Counted from the stretch's first letter, positions 32,241 through 40,091 are shown. The stretch: 64,000 nucleotides of DNA from Cupidesulfovibrio sp000226255 (GCF_003402415.2 NZ_AP036014.1:682001-746000); one strand, 5' to 3'. Program-made: numbers and translations. Notes: generated by a model not told the origin, from the letters alone.

Positions 32241-32708
32241 ATGGCCAGACAAACCAAGAGCACCGACGCCAACGCCGGACTGATCAAGGTGATCCACGTC
32301 GGCAAGCGCCAGCTCGGGCTGGACGATGACACATACCGGGCCATGCTGCGCGCCGCCACGGGCAAGGAATCCACCAAGGGCATGCGGCGCGGCGAACTGC
32401 TGGCGGTCATGTACGCAATGAAGCGGTCCGGGTTCAGCGTGTCCAAGCCCGACGTGACCGACTACTCGCCGCAGGCCAGCAAGATTCGCGCGCTGTGGCT
32501 GGAACTCCACGCAGCAGGCGTGGTCCGCAACAAGAGCGAACGGGCGCTACTGACCTACGTGAAGCGGATCACCGGTGCGGAGAAGATGGAGTGGTGCACG
32601 CCCAAGCAGCTTCAGGCGGTCATTGAAACCCTCAAGGCATGGGGCGACCGCGTGGAAGACGAGGCCGCCAGGGCGAAGATCGCGGCCATCGCCGAGGAGG
32701 CAGCATGA
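32241..32708 (+). CDS. GemA/Gp16-family early protein (DUF1018)
   Basis: A 155-residue protein of the GemA/Gp16 family: LIKVIHVGKRQLGLDDDTYR, then GKESTKGMRRGELLAVMYAM and VKRITGAEKMEWCTPKQLQA. Mu GemA is reported to alter host gene expression and DNA topology. It sits directly before mor and overlaps it by 4 bases, the standard Mu-like arrangement. The ATG at 32,241 has GGGAGGAG upstream. Confidence 0.88.
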   Translation: MARQTKSTDANAGLIKVIHVGKRQLGLDDDTYRAMLRAATGKESTKGMRRGELLAVMYAMKRSGFSVSKPDVTDYSPQASKIRALWLELHAAGVVRNKSERALLTYVKRITGAEKMEWCTPKQLQAVIETLKAWGDRVEDEAARAKIAAIAEEAA

Positions 32709-33067
32709 GCAGGTTCACCCAACGCGGTTGCGAACTCCTGAAGGACGTAGAGGATACCGTGGAGGCCACTACCCAGCGGGAATTGCGCATCCGTGGCCTG
32801 CTGGAACGCAAAGACTTGGCCGGTCTTCCCAAGGACCTTGGGCGCGTCATCGCTGACCGCCTGGCCGAAGAGTGGGGCGGCCAGAACGTCTACATCCCGA
32901 TGGACTCCGCGCGCCGCAACGCCCGCCTGTACAACGAGTTCACCGGCGACAACGTCCACGACCTGGCCAAGAAGTACCGACTGTCTGTCGCCCGCGTGTA
33001 CTCCATCGTGGCTGACGAACGCACCAAGCGCCGCATGCCGCAACTCCGCCTGCCGATGTCGAGTTGA
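32705..33067 (+). CDS. Mor-type transcription activator
   Basis: A 120-residue Mor family activator. The C-terminal helix-turn-helix reads VHDLAKKYRLSVARVYSIVA, preceded by the dimerisation part GRVIADRLAEEWGGQNVYIP. In Mu, Mor activates the middle promoter that leads to late expression. Here it is the last gene of the early operon, while the late genes lie on the other strand about 12 kb away, so it must act at a distance in trans, plausibly at the two CTTTAAAAGACGC sites. Confidence 0.88.
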   Translation: MSRFTQRGCELLKDVEDTVEATTQRELRIRGLLERKDLAGLPKDLGRVIADRLAEEWGGQNVYIPMDSARRNARLYNEFTGDNVHDLAKKYRLSVARVYSIVADERTKRRMPQLRLPMSS

Positions 33068-33093
33068 CAGGACCACGCCAGACCGTGCAGGAA

Positions 33094-33140
33094 TGGGCCT
33101 CATCGGCCCAAAACGATAGGGGGCTTTCGGCCCCCTTCGT
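33094..33140 (+). terminator. Double hairpin terminator of the early operon
   Basis: A first hairpin TGGGCC/GGCCCA (33,094-33,110) is followed by a second, GGGGGC-TTTCG-GCCCCC (33,119-33,135), and then TTCGTT. It lies 27 bases after the mor stop and ends early transcription before the phage terminus and host nrdD. Confidence 0.75.
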
Positions 33141-33176
33141 TATTCCGCGATGCGGAAGCATATTCCATGCGTCTCG

Positions 33177-33246
33177 TCCCGATATGTCCCGGATGGTCCC
33201 GACTCATCCCGGTTATATCACACCCACTGCCCTAGTTATCTCACAC
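33177..33246. repeat. Phased and direct repeats at the presumed prophage end
   Basis: TCCCG recurs four times at exact 10-base intervals (33,177, 33,187, 33,197, 33,207). It is followed by GTTATATCACAC (33,212-33,223) and GTTATCTCACAC (33,235-33,246), 23 bases apart. Mu ends carry several 22-bp transposase sites near each terminus, and the second pair fits such spacing. The block lies between the early terminator and host DNA. Confidence 0.5.
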
Positions 33247-33315
33247 GTCGTCACCCTCCCCCGCAAGAATGTGGATTTGCCAACAGTCTGAACCAGGGTT
33301 GGCTTGAACCTGTCT

Positions 33316-35361
33316 TTAAAACCCGTTGTAGCAGACGCGGTCGTCGTATTCGACCTGCTTGCCCTTGTTCCACTGGGACACGGGGCGGTAGTAGCCCACG
33401 ATGCGGGTGTACACTTCCGTGGCCTGGCCGCAGTCGGGGCATTCATGCTTTTCGCCTTGCAGGTAGCCGTGGTCCTTGCACACCGAAAAGGTGGGGGTGA
33501 CGGAAAGGTACGGCAGGCGCGTCTGGGTAAAGGCCTTGATGATGAACTTCTTCAGGGCCTTGGTGTCGGCCACGGATTCGCCGAGGTAGGTGTGGAACAC
33601 CGAGCCGCCGGTGTACAGCGGTTGCAGCTTGTTCTGGTGATCCAGCGCGGCGAACACGTCTTCGGTCATGCCCACGGGCAGGGCGGTGGAGTTGGTGTAG
33701 TACGGGGTGCCGTTGCCGGAGGCCTTGATTTCGGAATAGAGCGACTTGTCGATCTTGGCCAGGCGGTAGCTGGTGCCCTCGGCGGGGGTGGCTTCCAGAT
33801 TGTACAGGGTGCCGGTTTCTTCCTGAAAGCGCGCGGTCAGGTTGCGCAGGTGGTTCAGGGTGCGCTGCATCAGCCGCACGCCCGCCTCGGTTTCGATGCC
33901 CTTGCCCAGCAGGTTCTGGCAGGCCTCGTGGCCGCCCACCAGCCCGATGGTGGAAAAGTGCCCGGCAAAGCCGTTCTTGAGGTACCGGCGCGACCACGGG
34001 AACATGCCGCGCTCAAGGTTGGCGGTGACCAGCTTGCGCTTGAATTCCAGCGAATCGCGGGCCAGCTCCGCGTATTCGGTCACCATGTCCAGAAAGTCCT
34101 CTTCGCCCTGGGCAAGGTAGGCCAGCTTGGGCAGGTTCAGGGTGACCACCCCGATGGACCCGGTCAGGTCGCCCGCGCCGAACAGCCCCCCCACCTTGTT
34201 GCGCAACTGCCGCAGGTCCATCTGCAACCGGCAGCACATGGAGCGCACGTCTTCGGGGTTGAGGTTGGAATTGATGAAGTTCTGGAAGTAGGGCGCACCG
34301 TACTTGGCGGTAAGCTTCAGCAGCAGGTCGCCGATCTCCGAATCCCACGGAAAGTCCTTGGTGACGTTGTACGTGGGAATGGGAAAGGAGAAGATGCGGC
34401 CGTGGAAGTCGCCGTCCAGCATCACTTCCAGGAAGGCGCGGTTCAGCATCTCCATTTCCGGCGCGTATTCGCCGTAGACGGAATCCTTGTATTCGCCGCC
34501 GATGATGATGGGCTCGGTGGCGATGTGCTTGGGCGGCACCAGGTCGAAGGTCAGGTTGGTGAACGGGCTCTGGCCGCCCCAGCGCGAGGTTGTGTTCAGG
34601 TTGAACACGAACTTCTGCATGGCCTGGCGCACCTGCTTGTAGGTCAGGCCGTCGTTGCGCACGAAGGGGGCGAGGTAGGTGTCCACGTTGTTGAAGGCCT
34701 GGGCTCCCGCCCATTCGTTCTGCAACGTGCCGAGAAAATTGATCATCTGGCCCATGGCGGTGTCCAGATGCTTGGCGGGCCCGGCGCTGGACCGGTTTTC
34801 CAGGTTGAACCCTTCCAGCAACAGGTCGCGCAGGCTCCAGCCGGCGCAGTAGCCCGCAAGGCCAAAGGACAGGTCGTGGATGTGGAAGTAGCCGTGGTCG
34901 TGGGCCTGGCGCACTTCTTCCGGGTACTTCTCCAGCGCGTACTTGGCCTGCAGGGTGCCGGAAAGGTGCAGCATCAGGCCCTGGAACGAGTGCGTCATGT
35001 TGGCGTTCTCGTTCACGCGCCAGTCGGCTTTGGTGAGGTAGTTGTCGATGGTCTCGGAAATGTCGAGGAAGGCGGCCTTCTGCTCGCGCAGGGTGCGGCG
35101 CGTTTCGCGGTAGATGATGTACCGCTTGGCCACGGCGTACAGGCGCGATTCCATCAGCACCTGTTCCACGGTGTCCTGCACCTGTTCCTGCTCGGGAATC
35201 TCGCAGTCCGCGAGCTTCAGCTCCACCCTGTGGGCGATGCGCTTGGAGAGCAGCGGGTCCTTAATGCCGTTTGCTTTCAGGGCCTTCAGGATGGCTTCCG
35301 CGATGCGGTCCGTGGACCACGTCTCCAGCCGTCCGTCGCGTTTCAGAATCTGCTTCGGCAT
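33316..35361 (-). CDS. nrdD: Anaerobic ribonucleoside-triphosphate reductase, class III
   Basis: A 681-residue glycyl-radical enzyme that makes deoxynucleotides without oxygen. The N-terminal ATP-cone (residues 3-90, ILKRDGRLETWSTDRIAEAI) is followed by the barrel (HDHGYFHIHDLSFGLAGYCA, SIGVVTLNLPKLAYL). The C-terminus has a Zn site (CKDHGYL, then CPDCG) and the glycyl-radical region RIVGYYRPVSQWNKGKQ. It acts in the cytoplasm, activated by the adjacent radical-SAM protein. The prophage is inserted just beyond its stop codon and leaves it intact. GGAGGAAGC precedes the ATG. Confidence 0.95.
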   Translation of the reverse strand: MPKQILKRDGRLETWSTDRIAEAILKALKANGIKDPLLSKRIAHRVELKLADCEIPEQEQVQDTVEQVLMESRLYAVAKRYIIYRETRRTLREQKAAFLDISETIDNYLTKADWRVNENANMTHSFQGLMLHLSGTLQAKYALEKYPEEVRQAHDHGYFHIHDLSFGLAGYCAGWSLRDLLLEGFNLENRSSAGPAKHLDTAMGQMINFLGTLQNEWAGAQAFNNVDTYLAPFVRNDGLTYKQVRQAMQKFVFNLNTTSRWGGQSPFTNLTFDLVPPKHIATEPIIIGGEYKDSVYGEYAPEMEMLNRAFLEVMLDGDFHGRIFSFPIPTYNVTKDFPWDSEIGDLLLKLTAKYGAPYFQNFINSNLNPEDVRSMCCRLQMDLRQLRNKVGGLFGAGDLTGSIGVVTLNLPKLAYLAQGEEDFLDMVTEYAELARDSLEFKRKLVTANLERGMFPWSRRYLKNGFAGHFSTIGLVGGHEACQNLLGKGIETEAGVRLMQRTLNHLRNLTARFQEETGTLYNLEATPAEGTSYRLAKIDKSLYSEIKASGNGTPYYTNSTALPVGMTEDVFAALDHQNKLQPLYTGGSVFHTYLGESVADTKALKKFIIKAFTQTRLPYLSVTPTFSVCKDHGYLQGEKHECPDCGQATEVYTRIVGYYRPVSQWNKGKQVEYDDRVCYNGF

Positions 35362-35977
35362 GCTTCCTCCGGGGGGGCACGTAATCCTGTATCTTCAGGT
35401 CGAATCCGGCGGGAAGCTGGCGGCGGGCCGCTTCCACGTCGTCATCGGAAAGCACGGGAACGCGGGTGAGGCGAAACATGAACGCGTCGGGTTGCGCCTG
35501 GGCCAGCGCAAAGATGCGCGAAAGCGCGGCGCGGGCCTCGTCCGGGCTGGTGGTCCCGCCGGACAGGCGCGGGTAGAGGGCGAAGGGCCCCTTGACATCG
35601 ATGGAGAAGGCGTCGGCCAGGCCGTCGCGCAGCAGCAGTTCCACCACGTCGGGGCGCAGGCCGTTGCTGTCCACCTTCACGGGCAGGCCGAAGCGGCGCA
35701 GATCGCGGAGCATGTCGGCGAAGCCCTCGACCATGGTCGCTTCCCCCCCGGTCACGACCACGCCGTCCAGCCAGTGGCGGCGGGCTTCGATGTACGCTTC
35801 GATGGCGGCGCGCGAAAGCACGGGCAGGGTGTCGGCATGCCAGGCCAGCTGCCAGTTGTGGCAGGTGGGGCAGCGCATGTTGCAGCCGCCCAGAAAGACG
35901 ACGCAACTGCTGTAGCCGGGCCAGTCGCAGAGGCTCAGGCGCTCGAAGCCATGCACGTGGTTCCATGCGGAGGACAT
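35261..35977 (-). CDS. nrdG: Anaerobic ribonucleotide reductase activase, radical SAM
   Basis: A 238-residue radical-SAM activating enzyme. Cys32, Cys36 and Cys39 in GCNMRCPTCHN bind the 4Fe-4S cluster, followed by VVVTGGEATM and KVDSNGLRPD. It generates the glycyl radical on the adjacent reductase. The gene overlaps nrdD by 101 bases, longer than usual; the extra 29 or so residues begin at a run of seven C (IQDYVPPRRK). A one-base change there would end the protein about ten codons further on, so a sequencing slip or natural length change should be considered. Confidence 0.88.
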   Translation of the reverse strand: MSSAWNHVHGFERLSLCDWPGYSSCVVFLGGCNMRCPTCHNWQLAWHADTLPVLSRAAIEAYIEARRHWLDGVVVTGGEATMVEGFADMLRDLRRFGLPVKVDSNGLRPDVVELLLRDGLADAFSIDVKGPFALYPRLSGGTTSPDEARAALSRIFALAQAQPDAFMFRLTRVPVLSDDDVEAARRQLPAGFDLKIQDYVPPRRKHAEADSETRRTAGDVVHGPHRGSHPEGPESKRH

Positions 35978-36095
35978 GACGGGAAGTATCCTTGTCCGGG
36001 CGGCGAGTGCCCGTGAACATGAATGGCCTTCATGATGACGCGATTGCGGCGTGCGCGGGCGTTTCGGGCCATCATGAAAGTGTCTAGGAAAAATT

Positions 36096-36158
36096 TAACC
36101 CATCGGGTTAGTTCGGTCCGAAGCCTACTGCACCCCTATTTTTTTGTATAGTGGGGTG
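36096..36158. promoter_or_regulatory. Inverted repeats upstream of nrdG
   Basis: The stretch between nrdG and the CheX-like gene (35,978-36,577) holds no gene I can support. Near nrdG it contains TAACCC-ATC-GGGTTA (36,096-36,110), and then CACCCCTAT and ATAGTGGGGTG (36,131-36,158) around a T-rich centre. The second resembles an NrdR-type box only loosely. A short tandem repeat AAGGCCCTGT lies at 36,541-36,565. Confidence 0.35.
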
Positions 36159-36577
36159 TTTTGGAAAAGCCAGTCCTTAACCCGTTAGGGGGTGGAATAC
36201 CGGGCTATTTTTTCCCGGTTTTGGACCTTTGCGTCGCTGTCTGCGAGCCGACATTTTTGTCTTTCCACAGTCTGCGCGCCGCACGTTCCGCATGTGGCGC
36301 GCGGATGGTCCGGCATCCCCTGTCGAGCCGCTGTCGCCCGTGAAGAAGGGGTGTGATTATAGGTGGATGGTTTGTTGAAGGCGTGCTGTGAAAAAACGTG
36401 CGCCGCCGGAGTGCGGCGGCGCTGTGCACAGCAAGGGGGATGCGGTGTGGACAGGCTGGCTGTGGAAAGCTGCCGTGCGTTCCCGCACGTGGCCGTGGCC
36501 TGGCCCCCTGTCCGGTCCTGTTCGACGCTGTCCGCCCTGTAAGGCCCTGTAAGGCCCTGTAAGGCAGGACCGGCGAA

Positions 36578-37042
36578 CTATTCGAAGCAGAACTCCACGG
36601 TAAAATCTCCGTGCGGGGTGCCGAAGGGGATGGCGATGATGGGCGCCTTGGTGACGTGGCTGATGGTGTGTCCATCCCCCATGATCACCGAGGGGGTGGC
36701 CCCCTGGAAGGTCATGCCCATTTCGGCAAGGCCCGCGCGGGCCTGGCCGGAGATCATGTTGGTGACCTCGCCCACGGCGTCCTTGATGTCCTGCACGATG
36801 TCCTGGATGTCGTCGCCCAGCATGGCCTTGACCAGGGCAATGGCGCACTTCTTGGTGAAGGTCACCGAGATGGTGCCGTTCTTGTGCCCGGTGATGCCGA
36901 TGACGGCAGACACGTCGCCCTTGGCCACGTTGTTCTTCTTCACGTACGGCACGCCAGCCGTGGGGGTGATGCCCGCCATGGTGGACAACACGTTGATGGT
37001 GGCCGCGATGAAGGGCTTTGCGACTTCGATGCCGGTGCTCAT
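36578..37042 (-). CDS. CheX-like chemotaxis phosphatase
   Basis: A 154-residue CheX/CheC-type protein: MSTGIEVAKPFIAATINVLS at the start, CAIALVKAMLGDD in the middle and the signature DAVGEVTNMISGQARAG, whose Glu-x-x-Asn is the phosphatase motif that removes phosphate from CheY. It acts in the cytoplasm in chemotaxis or a related response-regulator path. The gene stands alone; the 400 bases upstream (37,043-37,440) contain a small dyad GCATCGC/GCGATGC near 37,250 but no gene. Confidence 0.85.
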   Translation of the reverse strand: MSTGIEVAKPFIAATINVLSTMAGITPTAGVPYVKKNNVAKGDVSAVIGITGHKNGTISVTFTKKCAIALVKAMLGDDIQDIVQDIKDAVGEVTNMISGQARAGLAEMGMTFQGATPSVIMGDGHTISHVTKAPIIAIPFGTPHGDFTVEFCFE

Positions 37043-37440
37043 GGTATGGCTCCTTGGCGGTAGGGCGCGCCCCGCGCAGCGTGGTGTGCGGTGGCGGCGC
37101 ATTGCACAGACTACTGGAAACGGCCGGGGGCCGTCCAGTGCCAAGGCATGAGATTCACGGCAAAAGCCGGAAAACGCGGCGGGTGCCGCAAGGTAGGTGG
37201 GCGGGCTGTAGCGTGGCGCGCGGTGGGTGCATCGCATGTGCGTGAAATGCATCGCAGCGATGCTGAAGGGGCAGCGCGCGCGCGGCCAGAGTGGCGCAAT
37301 GCGGCATGTGCTGCCGAGTGGATGCGCCAAGGCGTGCCGGGCCAGCCCGGAAGCTGGTGAGTCAGCCGCACGGGCCGGGTGCGGTCGGGTGCGGTCGGAC
37401 GCGACGGGGGAGCAGAGGGGCGCGACATGCGCCCCCGGAT

Positions 37441-37767
37441 CTACTGCGGGGCTCGTGCGCCAGCTTCGGTGCGGGCGGCGTTCAGGTTGCCCTCAATGGT
37501 GGCATAGACGCGGTGCCCGGTGCCTACCTTGGCCTCCAGATGGGCCAGCGCGGCGGAAAAATGGGCCACGGCTTCTTCGGTGCGGCCGCGCAGACGGCAG
37601 ACCAGCCCGAGATTGTTGCGGATCTTGGCCTCGAAGCCGGACAGTCCCAGGGACATGGCCTGGCGCAACGCCTGCGAGAGCAGGAAGTCCGCGTTGGCGA
37701 GGTTGCCTTCCGAAAGGGCCTGCATGCCCTGCCTGTTCAATGCGCCGATGCGGCTTGCTGCGCACAT
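37441..37767 (-). CDS. Small TPR-repeat protein
   Basis: A 108-residue protein of tetratricopeptide-like helices: RIGALNRQGMQALSEGNLAN, then ADFLLSQALRQAMSLGLSGF, KIRNNLGLVCRLRGRTEEAV and HFSAALAHLEAKVG. TPR proteins scaffold other proteins. The ATG at 37,767 has GAGG eight bases upstream. It lies downstream of the Fur-box-controlled DUF2325 gene on the same strand, about 210 bases away, so they could share a transcript. Confidence 0.7.
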   Translation of the reverse strand: MCAASRIGALNRQGMQALSEGNLANADFLLSQALRQAMSLGLSGFEAKIRNNLGLVCRLRGRTEEAVAHFSAALAHLEAKVGTGHRVYATIEGNLNAARTEAGARAPQ

Positions 37768-37978
37768 GGTCGTATCCTCGTAGTGGTCAGATGGCGTGAT
37801 GCGCGGCCTGCGTGCCTGTATTTTGCCGCGCATCACGCTAGTCTGTATGTATCGGGGTACGCTGATCCGTCACGGGGGCGCCGCCGCGATCCCCGGCCGG
37901 GATGCGCCGGGCGGGTCGCATCCCTGTGCTTCGCGGGGTGGGCCGGGGGTCGCCAGCGGCGCCTCGTCGTGCCGAAAT

Positions 37979-38257
37979 CTAGTTGGCGGGCTCCAGCGCC
38001 TGGCGCAGGGTGGAAACGCCGCAACTGTGCAGCATCTGCACGGGAATGCTGTTGGCCTTGGCGTGCTGCACCACCTCGCGCTTGGCGGCGTGGGATATCT
38101 TGTTGGTGAACACGATGACCAGGTCCGCCTGGCCGAGCTTGTCGGCGATGCGGTTTTCCTTGCCGGTGAACACCTTCAGGTCCACGCCGCTGGCAAGGGC
38201 GGCATTGATGTAGTCGCGCTTCAGTCTGTCCATTCCGCCGATCAGTGCTGCGCACAT
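37979..38257 (-). CDS. DUF2325 protein
   Basis: A 92-residue DUF2325 protein: AALIGGMDRLKRDYINAALA, then TGKENRIADKLGQADLVIVF, TNKISHAAKREVVQHAKA and a C-terminal HSCGVSTLRQALE. It resembles the phage protein at 24,977 over its whole length. The family's function is not known to me; metal or redox sensing has been suggested in general terms. A perfect Fur box lies 43 bases upstream, so iron status probably controls it. GGAAGGAG precedes the ATG. Confidence 0.82.
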   Translation of the reverse strand: MCAALIGGMDRLKRDYINAALASGVDLKVFTGKENRIADKLGQADLVIVFTNKISHAAKREVVQHAKANSIPVQMLHSCGVSTLRQALEPAN

Positions 38258-38300
38258 GGGAGGCTCCTTCCGACGAGTCTCGCGTCGTTTCGTCCTGTTT

Positions 38301-38319
38301 AATGAAAACGATTTTCATT
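38301..38319. promoter_or_regulatory. Fur box
   Basis: AATGAAAA-CGA-TTTTCATT is a perfect 19-base palindrome matching the ferric-uptake-regulator consensus (arms AATGAAAA and TTTTCATT). It lies upstream of the leftward DUF2325 gene. The rest of 38,258-38,606 shows no gene I can support. Confidence 0.75.
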
Positions 38320-38606
38320 GTCAATGATGCGGTGTGATGTTTGGTGCACATGGCCACGGGGGCGGGGGTGTTGTTCAGCTTTCCAGGGGTGCTGCAGGGC
38401 GGAAAAAGGAGCGTCTGGAATGGCGACGCGAACAGTCTGTGGCGTGCGGGGCCGCACGGTGGCGTGGCGAGGGAACGGCGAGGGCGGGCGAACGGCGCTG
38501 CCCGCGATTACTCGTGTCAGGTCGAACGCATGCGGGCCGCCCGTTCCGGCAAGAAGGGGCGGCCCGGGCGCTAGGCGGAAAAGGGGCAGGGGAGGGAGGC
38601 GCGGGG

Positions 38607-38801
38607 CTATTCCTCACGCCATTCGATACATTCCACCGGGCAGGTGGAGATGGCGTCTTCCACGCACTCCGCGGTGGTGTTCGGGTCGATGACCTCGGCG
38701 TATTCGCCCGCGCTGGACATTCTGAACGCCTCGGGGCAAAGTTCGACGCACGATTCGCACGCCATGCATTCGTCCTGATCGAGGTACAGGTATTTCGCCA
38801 T
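38607..38801 (-). CDS. Ferredoxin, single [4Fe-4S] cluster
   Basis: A 64-residue ferredoxin of Desulfovibrio type. Cys12, Cys15 and Cys18 (CMACESC) and Cys54 (ISTCPVECIEW) bind one 4Fe-4S cluster; Cys22 and others may form a disulfide. It carries electrons at low potential in sulfate-reducing metabolism. AAGGAGG precedes the ATG; a promoter-like pair lies upstream (38,830-38,859). The gene is small but clear. Confidence 0.92.
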   Translation of the reverse strand: MAKYLYLDQDECMACESCVELCPEAFRMSSAGEYAEVIDPNTTAECVEDAISTCPVECIEWREE

Positions 38802-38829
38802 GGTGGCCTCCTTGGGCTGTTTGCCACAT

Positions 38830-38859
38830 GGTATAGCATGGCCGTAGCGTCGAGCACAA
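38830..38859 (-). promoter_or_regulatory. Candidate ferredoxin promoter
   Basis: On the leftward strand TTGTGC (38,854-38,859) is followed 18 bases later by TATACC (38,830-38,835), about 30 bases before the ferredoxin ATG. Confidence 0.45.
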
Positions 38860-38900
38860 CGGGCGGGGGGCGCGGCGTCCCTCGCGGCGGAGGCAACCCG

Positions 38901-39533
38901 GTGTCACCCAAAGGCGACGCGCGCCAGACGCGCGAATTTCTGGCGCGAGCCAAGGCATATTTCCATCGGCACGACGTGCCGCGCGCACTTGCGGCCACCG
39001 CAGCCGGCGTGCAGGGCATTGCGGACGGCGGCATCGTAGGGCGCGACCTGACGGAACTGCACGGCGCGCTGCGCGAGATGGTGCAGTTGCTTTCGCGCGA
39101 CGAGGACGTGAAGGCCCGCGCCGCGGCCATTTCGCCGCGCGGCCTGGTCTTCGAGAAGGGGGCCGAAAAACAATTGCTGGGCACCCTGGCCCGCATCCTG
39201 CGCTCCATGCGCGACGAGCAGGAGCAGGAGTCCTACGAGCAGGCCATCGCCCGCAAGCAGCAGCTCGACAAGCTGCTGCTGCACGGCAGGCGGCTGCTGG
39301 AGCACAAGAAGGTGGCCGAGGCCGACGAGGCGTTCACCGAGGCCATGGGCCACTATCGTAACGAACACCGCCTGTTCCTGTTGATGGGCAAGGCCATGCT
39401 GGAGGCGGGCGAGCCCAAGCGGGCTCTGCGCCACCTGCGCAAGGCCATGGAAGTGGACCCGGACAAGGAACAGGCCAGGCGAGTGCACGACACGGCGCTG
39501 GCCCGCAGCAAGGGCGAACCCGACCCGGCCTGA
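38901..39533 (+). CDS. TPR-containing protein
   Basis: A 210-residue protein starting at GTG (MSPKGDARQTREFLARAKAY) with GGAGG seven bases upstream; an in-frame ATG 21 codons earlier lacks a ribosome site. Helices AEADEAFTEAMGHYRNEHRL, LMGKAMLEAGEPKRALRHLR and AMEVDPDKEQARR form two TPR units near the C-terminus. The N-terminal half is helical without a known family. Divergent from ferredoxin; probably a protein-protein scaffold. Confidence 0.75.
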   Translation: MSPKGDARQTREFLARAKAYFHRHDVPRALAATAAGVQGIADGGIVGRDLTELHGALREMVQLLSRDEDVKARAAAISPRGLVFEKGAEKQLLGTLARILRSMRDEQEQESYEQAIARKQQLDKLLLHGRRLLEHKKVAEADEAFTEAMGHYRNEHRLFLLMGKAMLEAGEPKRALRHLRKAMEVDPDKEQARRVHDTALARSKGEPDPA

Positions 39534-39591
39534 GGCGCGGCAGGGCCGGACGGCACCCGGGAGGCCGACCCGGCGGGCGCGGGTTGCGCAC

Positions 39592-39643
39592 GGCATGACG
39601 CCCTCATCCGCGAGACAGTTTTCGCGGATGAGGGCGTCATGCC
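39592..39643. repeat. Perfect 22-bp inverted repeat (long hairpin)
   Basis: Two 22-base arms (starting GGCATGACGCCC and ending GGGCGTCATGCC) match perfectly around an 8-base loop. They lie between the ends of two convergent genes. The stem is far longer than a usual terminator and no T-run follows. It may still stop transcription from both sides. Confidence 0.7.
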
Positions 39644-39785
39644 GTTGGCGCGCGGGCTGCACCAACCCGTGCGCCCGTCAGGAGTGGGCACGGGCGGGTA
39701 GTTCCGGTAGCTGGACAGTCGCCAACCAACCGCCGCGTGGCGGCGCGAGGGGCAGCGAAACCCTTCTTGCGGCCGGAAGCCCGGC

Positions 39786-40091
39786 CTAGAGGTTCAGCAG
39801 GCGGGCCACCCGCTCCGGGTCCAGCGAGCGGTGCGCGTCGCTCGACGGGGCGGACAGCATGTCCATCACGGAGCTGTAGGCCTGGTCGGCCTCGGCGGTG
39901 GGAACGGCGACGGCGCTGGTCTGCACGCCCTGCGCGGCCTGTCCTGCCAGCCCGGCCTGTCCGACCTGTCCGGCGGTGTCGAGCGCGCTGCGCTTGGTTT
40001 CGGTGGTCTCGCGGGCGCGGGTCAGCAGCGCGTCGATGCGCGAGAAGGAATCCTGCGAAAGGGTGGTGATACCCGTGGTCCCCGTGGTCAT
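39786..40091 (-). CDS. Small Gln/Ala-rich protein (unrecognised)
   Basis: A 101-residue protein beginning MTTGTTGITTLSQDSFSRID with CAGGAGG upstream. A Gln/Ala/Gly repeat-like middle (GQVGQAGLAGQAAQGVQ) is flanked by helices; the C-terminus reads DPERVARLLNL. No signal peptide and no known family. The C-terminal helix faintly resembles small regulatory anti-sigma peptides, too weak to name. It lies convergent to the TPR gene, with a long inverted repeat between them. Confidence 0.6.
   Translation of the reverse strand: MTTGTTGITTLSQDSFSRIDALLTRARETTETKRSALDTAGQVGQAGLAGQAAQGVQTSAVAVPTAEADQAYSSVMDMLSAPSSDAHRSLDPERVARLLNL

Larger units (their letters stand above)
1..33290. mobile_element. Mu-like transposable prophage (left part outside window; right boundary approximate)
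   Basis: Gene content is that of a Mu-type phage: MuA-like DDE transposase, MuB-like ATPase, GemA/Gp16, Mor, Mu-type terminase, portal, gpF, protease and capsid, then a contractile tail. The late cluster is transcribed leftward and runs off the window. The early cluster is transcribed rightward and ends with Mor and a double terminator, after which host nrdD begins. No tRNA or integrase is present, as expected for random transposition. The right end must lie between the mor stop (33,067) and the nrdD stop (33,316). I place it near 33,250-33,290 because of repeated motifs there, but the exact TG/CA terminus and the 5-bp target duplication cannot be fixed from one end. Confidence 0.93.

Noticed and set aside
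33177..33211. Regular TCCCG repeats considered as a CRISPR array
   Set aside because: The unit is only 10 bases with no spacers and no cas genes nearby; they fit a phage end better.
1..33290. Mu gam, mom and tail-fibre inversion genes
   Set aside because: No Gam-like, Mom-like or invertase sequence is visible; tail-fibre genes, if present, lie left of the window.
36161..36343. A 60-codon frame upstream of nrdG
   Set aside because: No ribosome site and cysteine/arginine-rich composition; it covers inverted repeats and looks like regulatory or empty DNA.
39786..40091. Idea that the small Gln/Ala-rich protein is an anti-sigma factor FlgM
   Set aside because: Only the last dozen residues are faintly similar and no flagellar genes are adjacent, so it was left unnamed.
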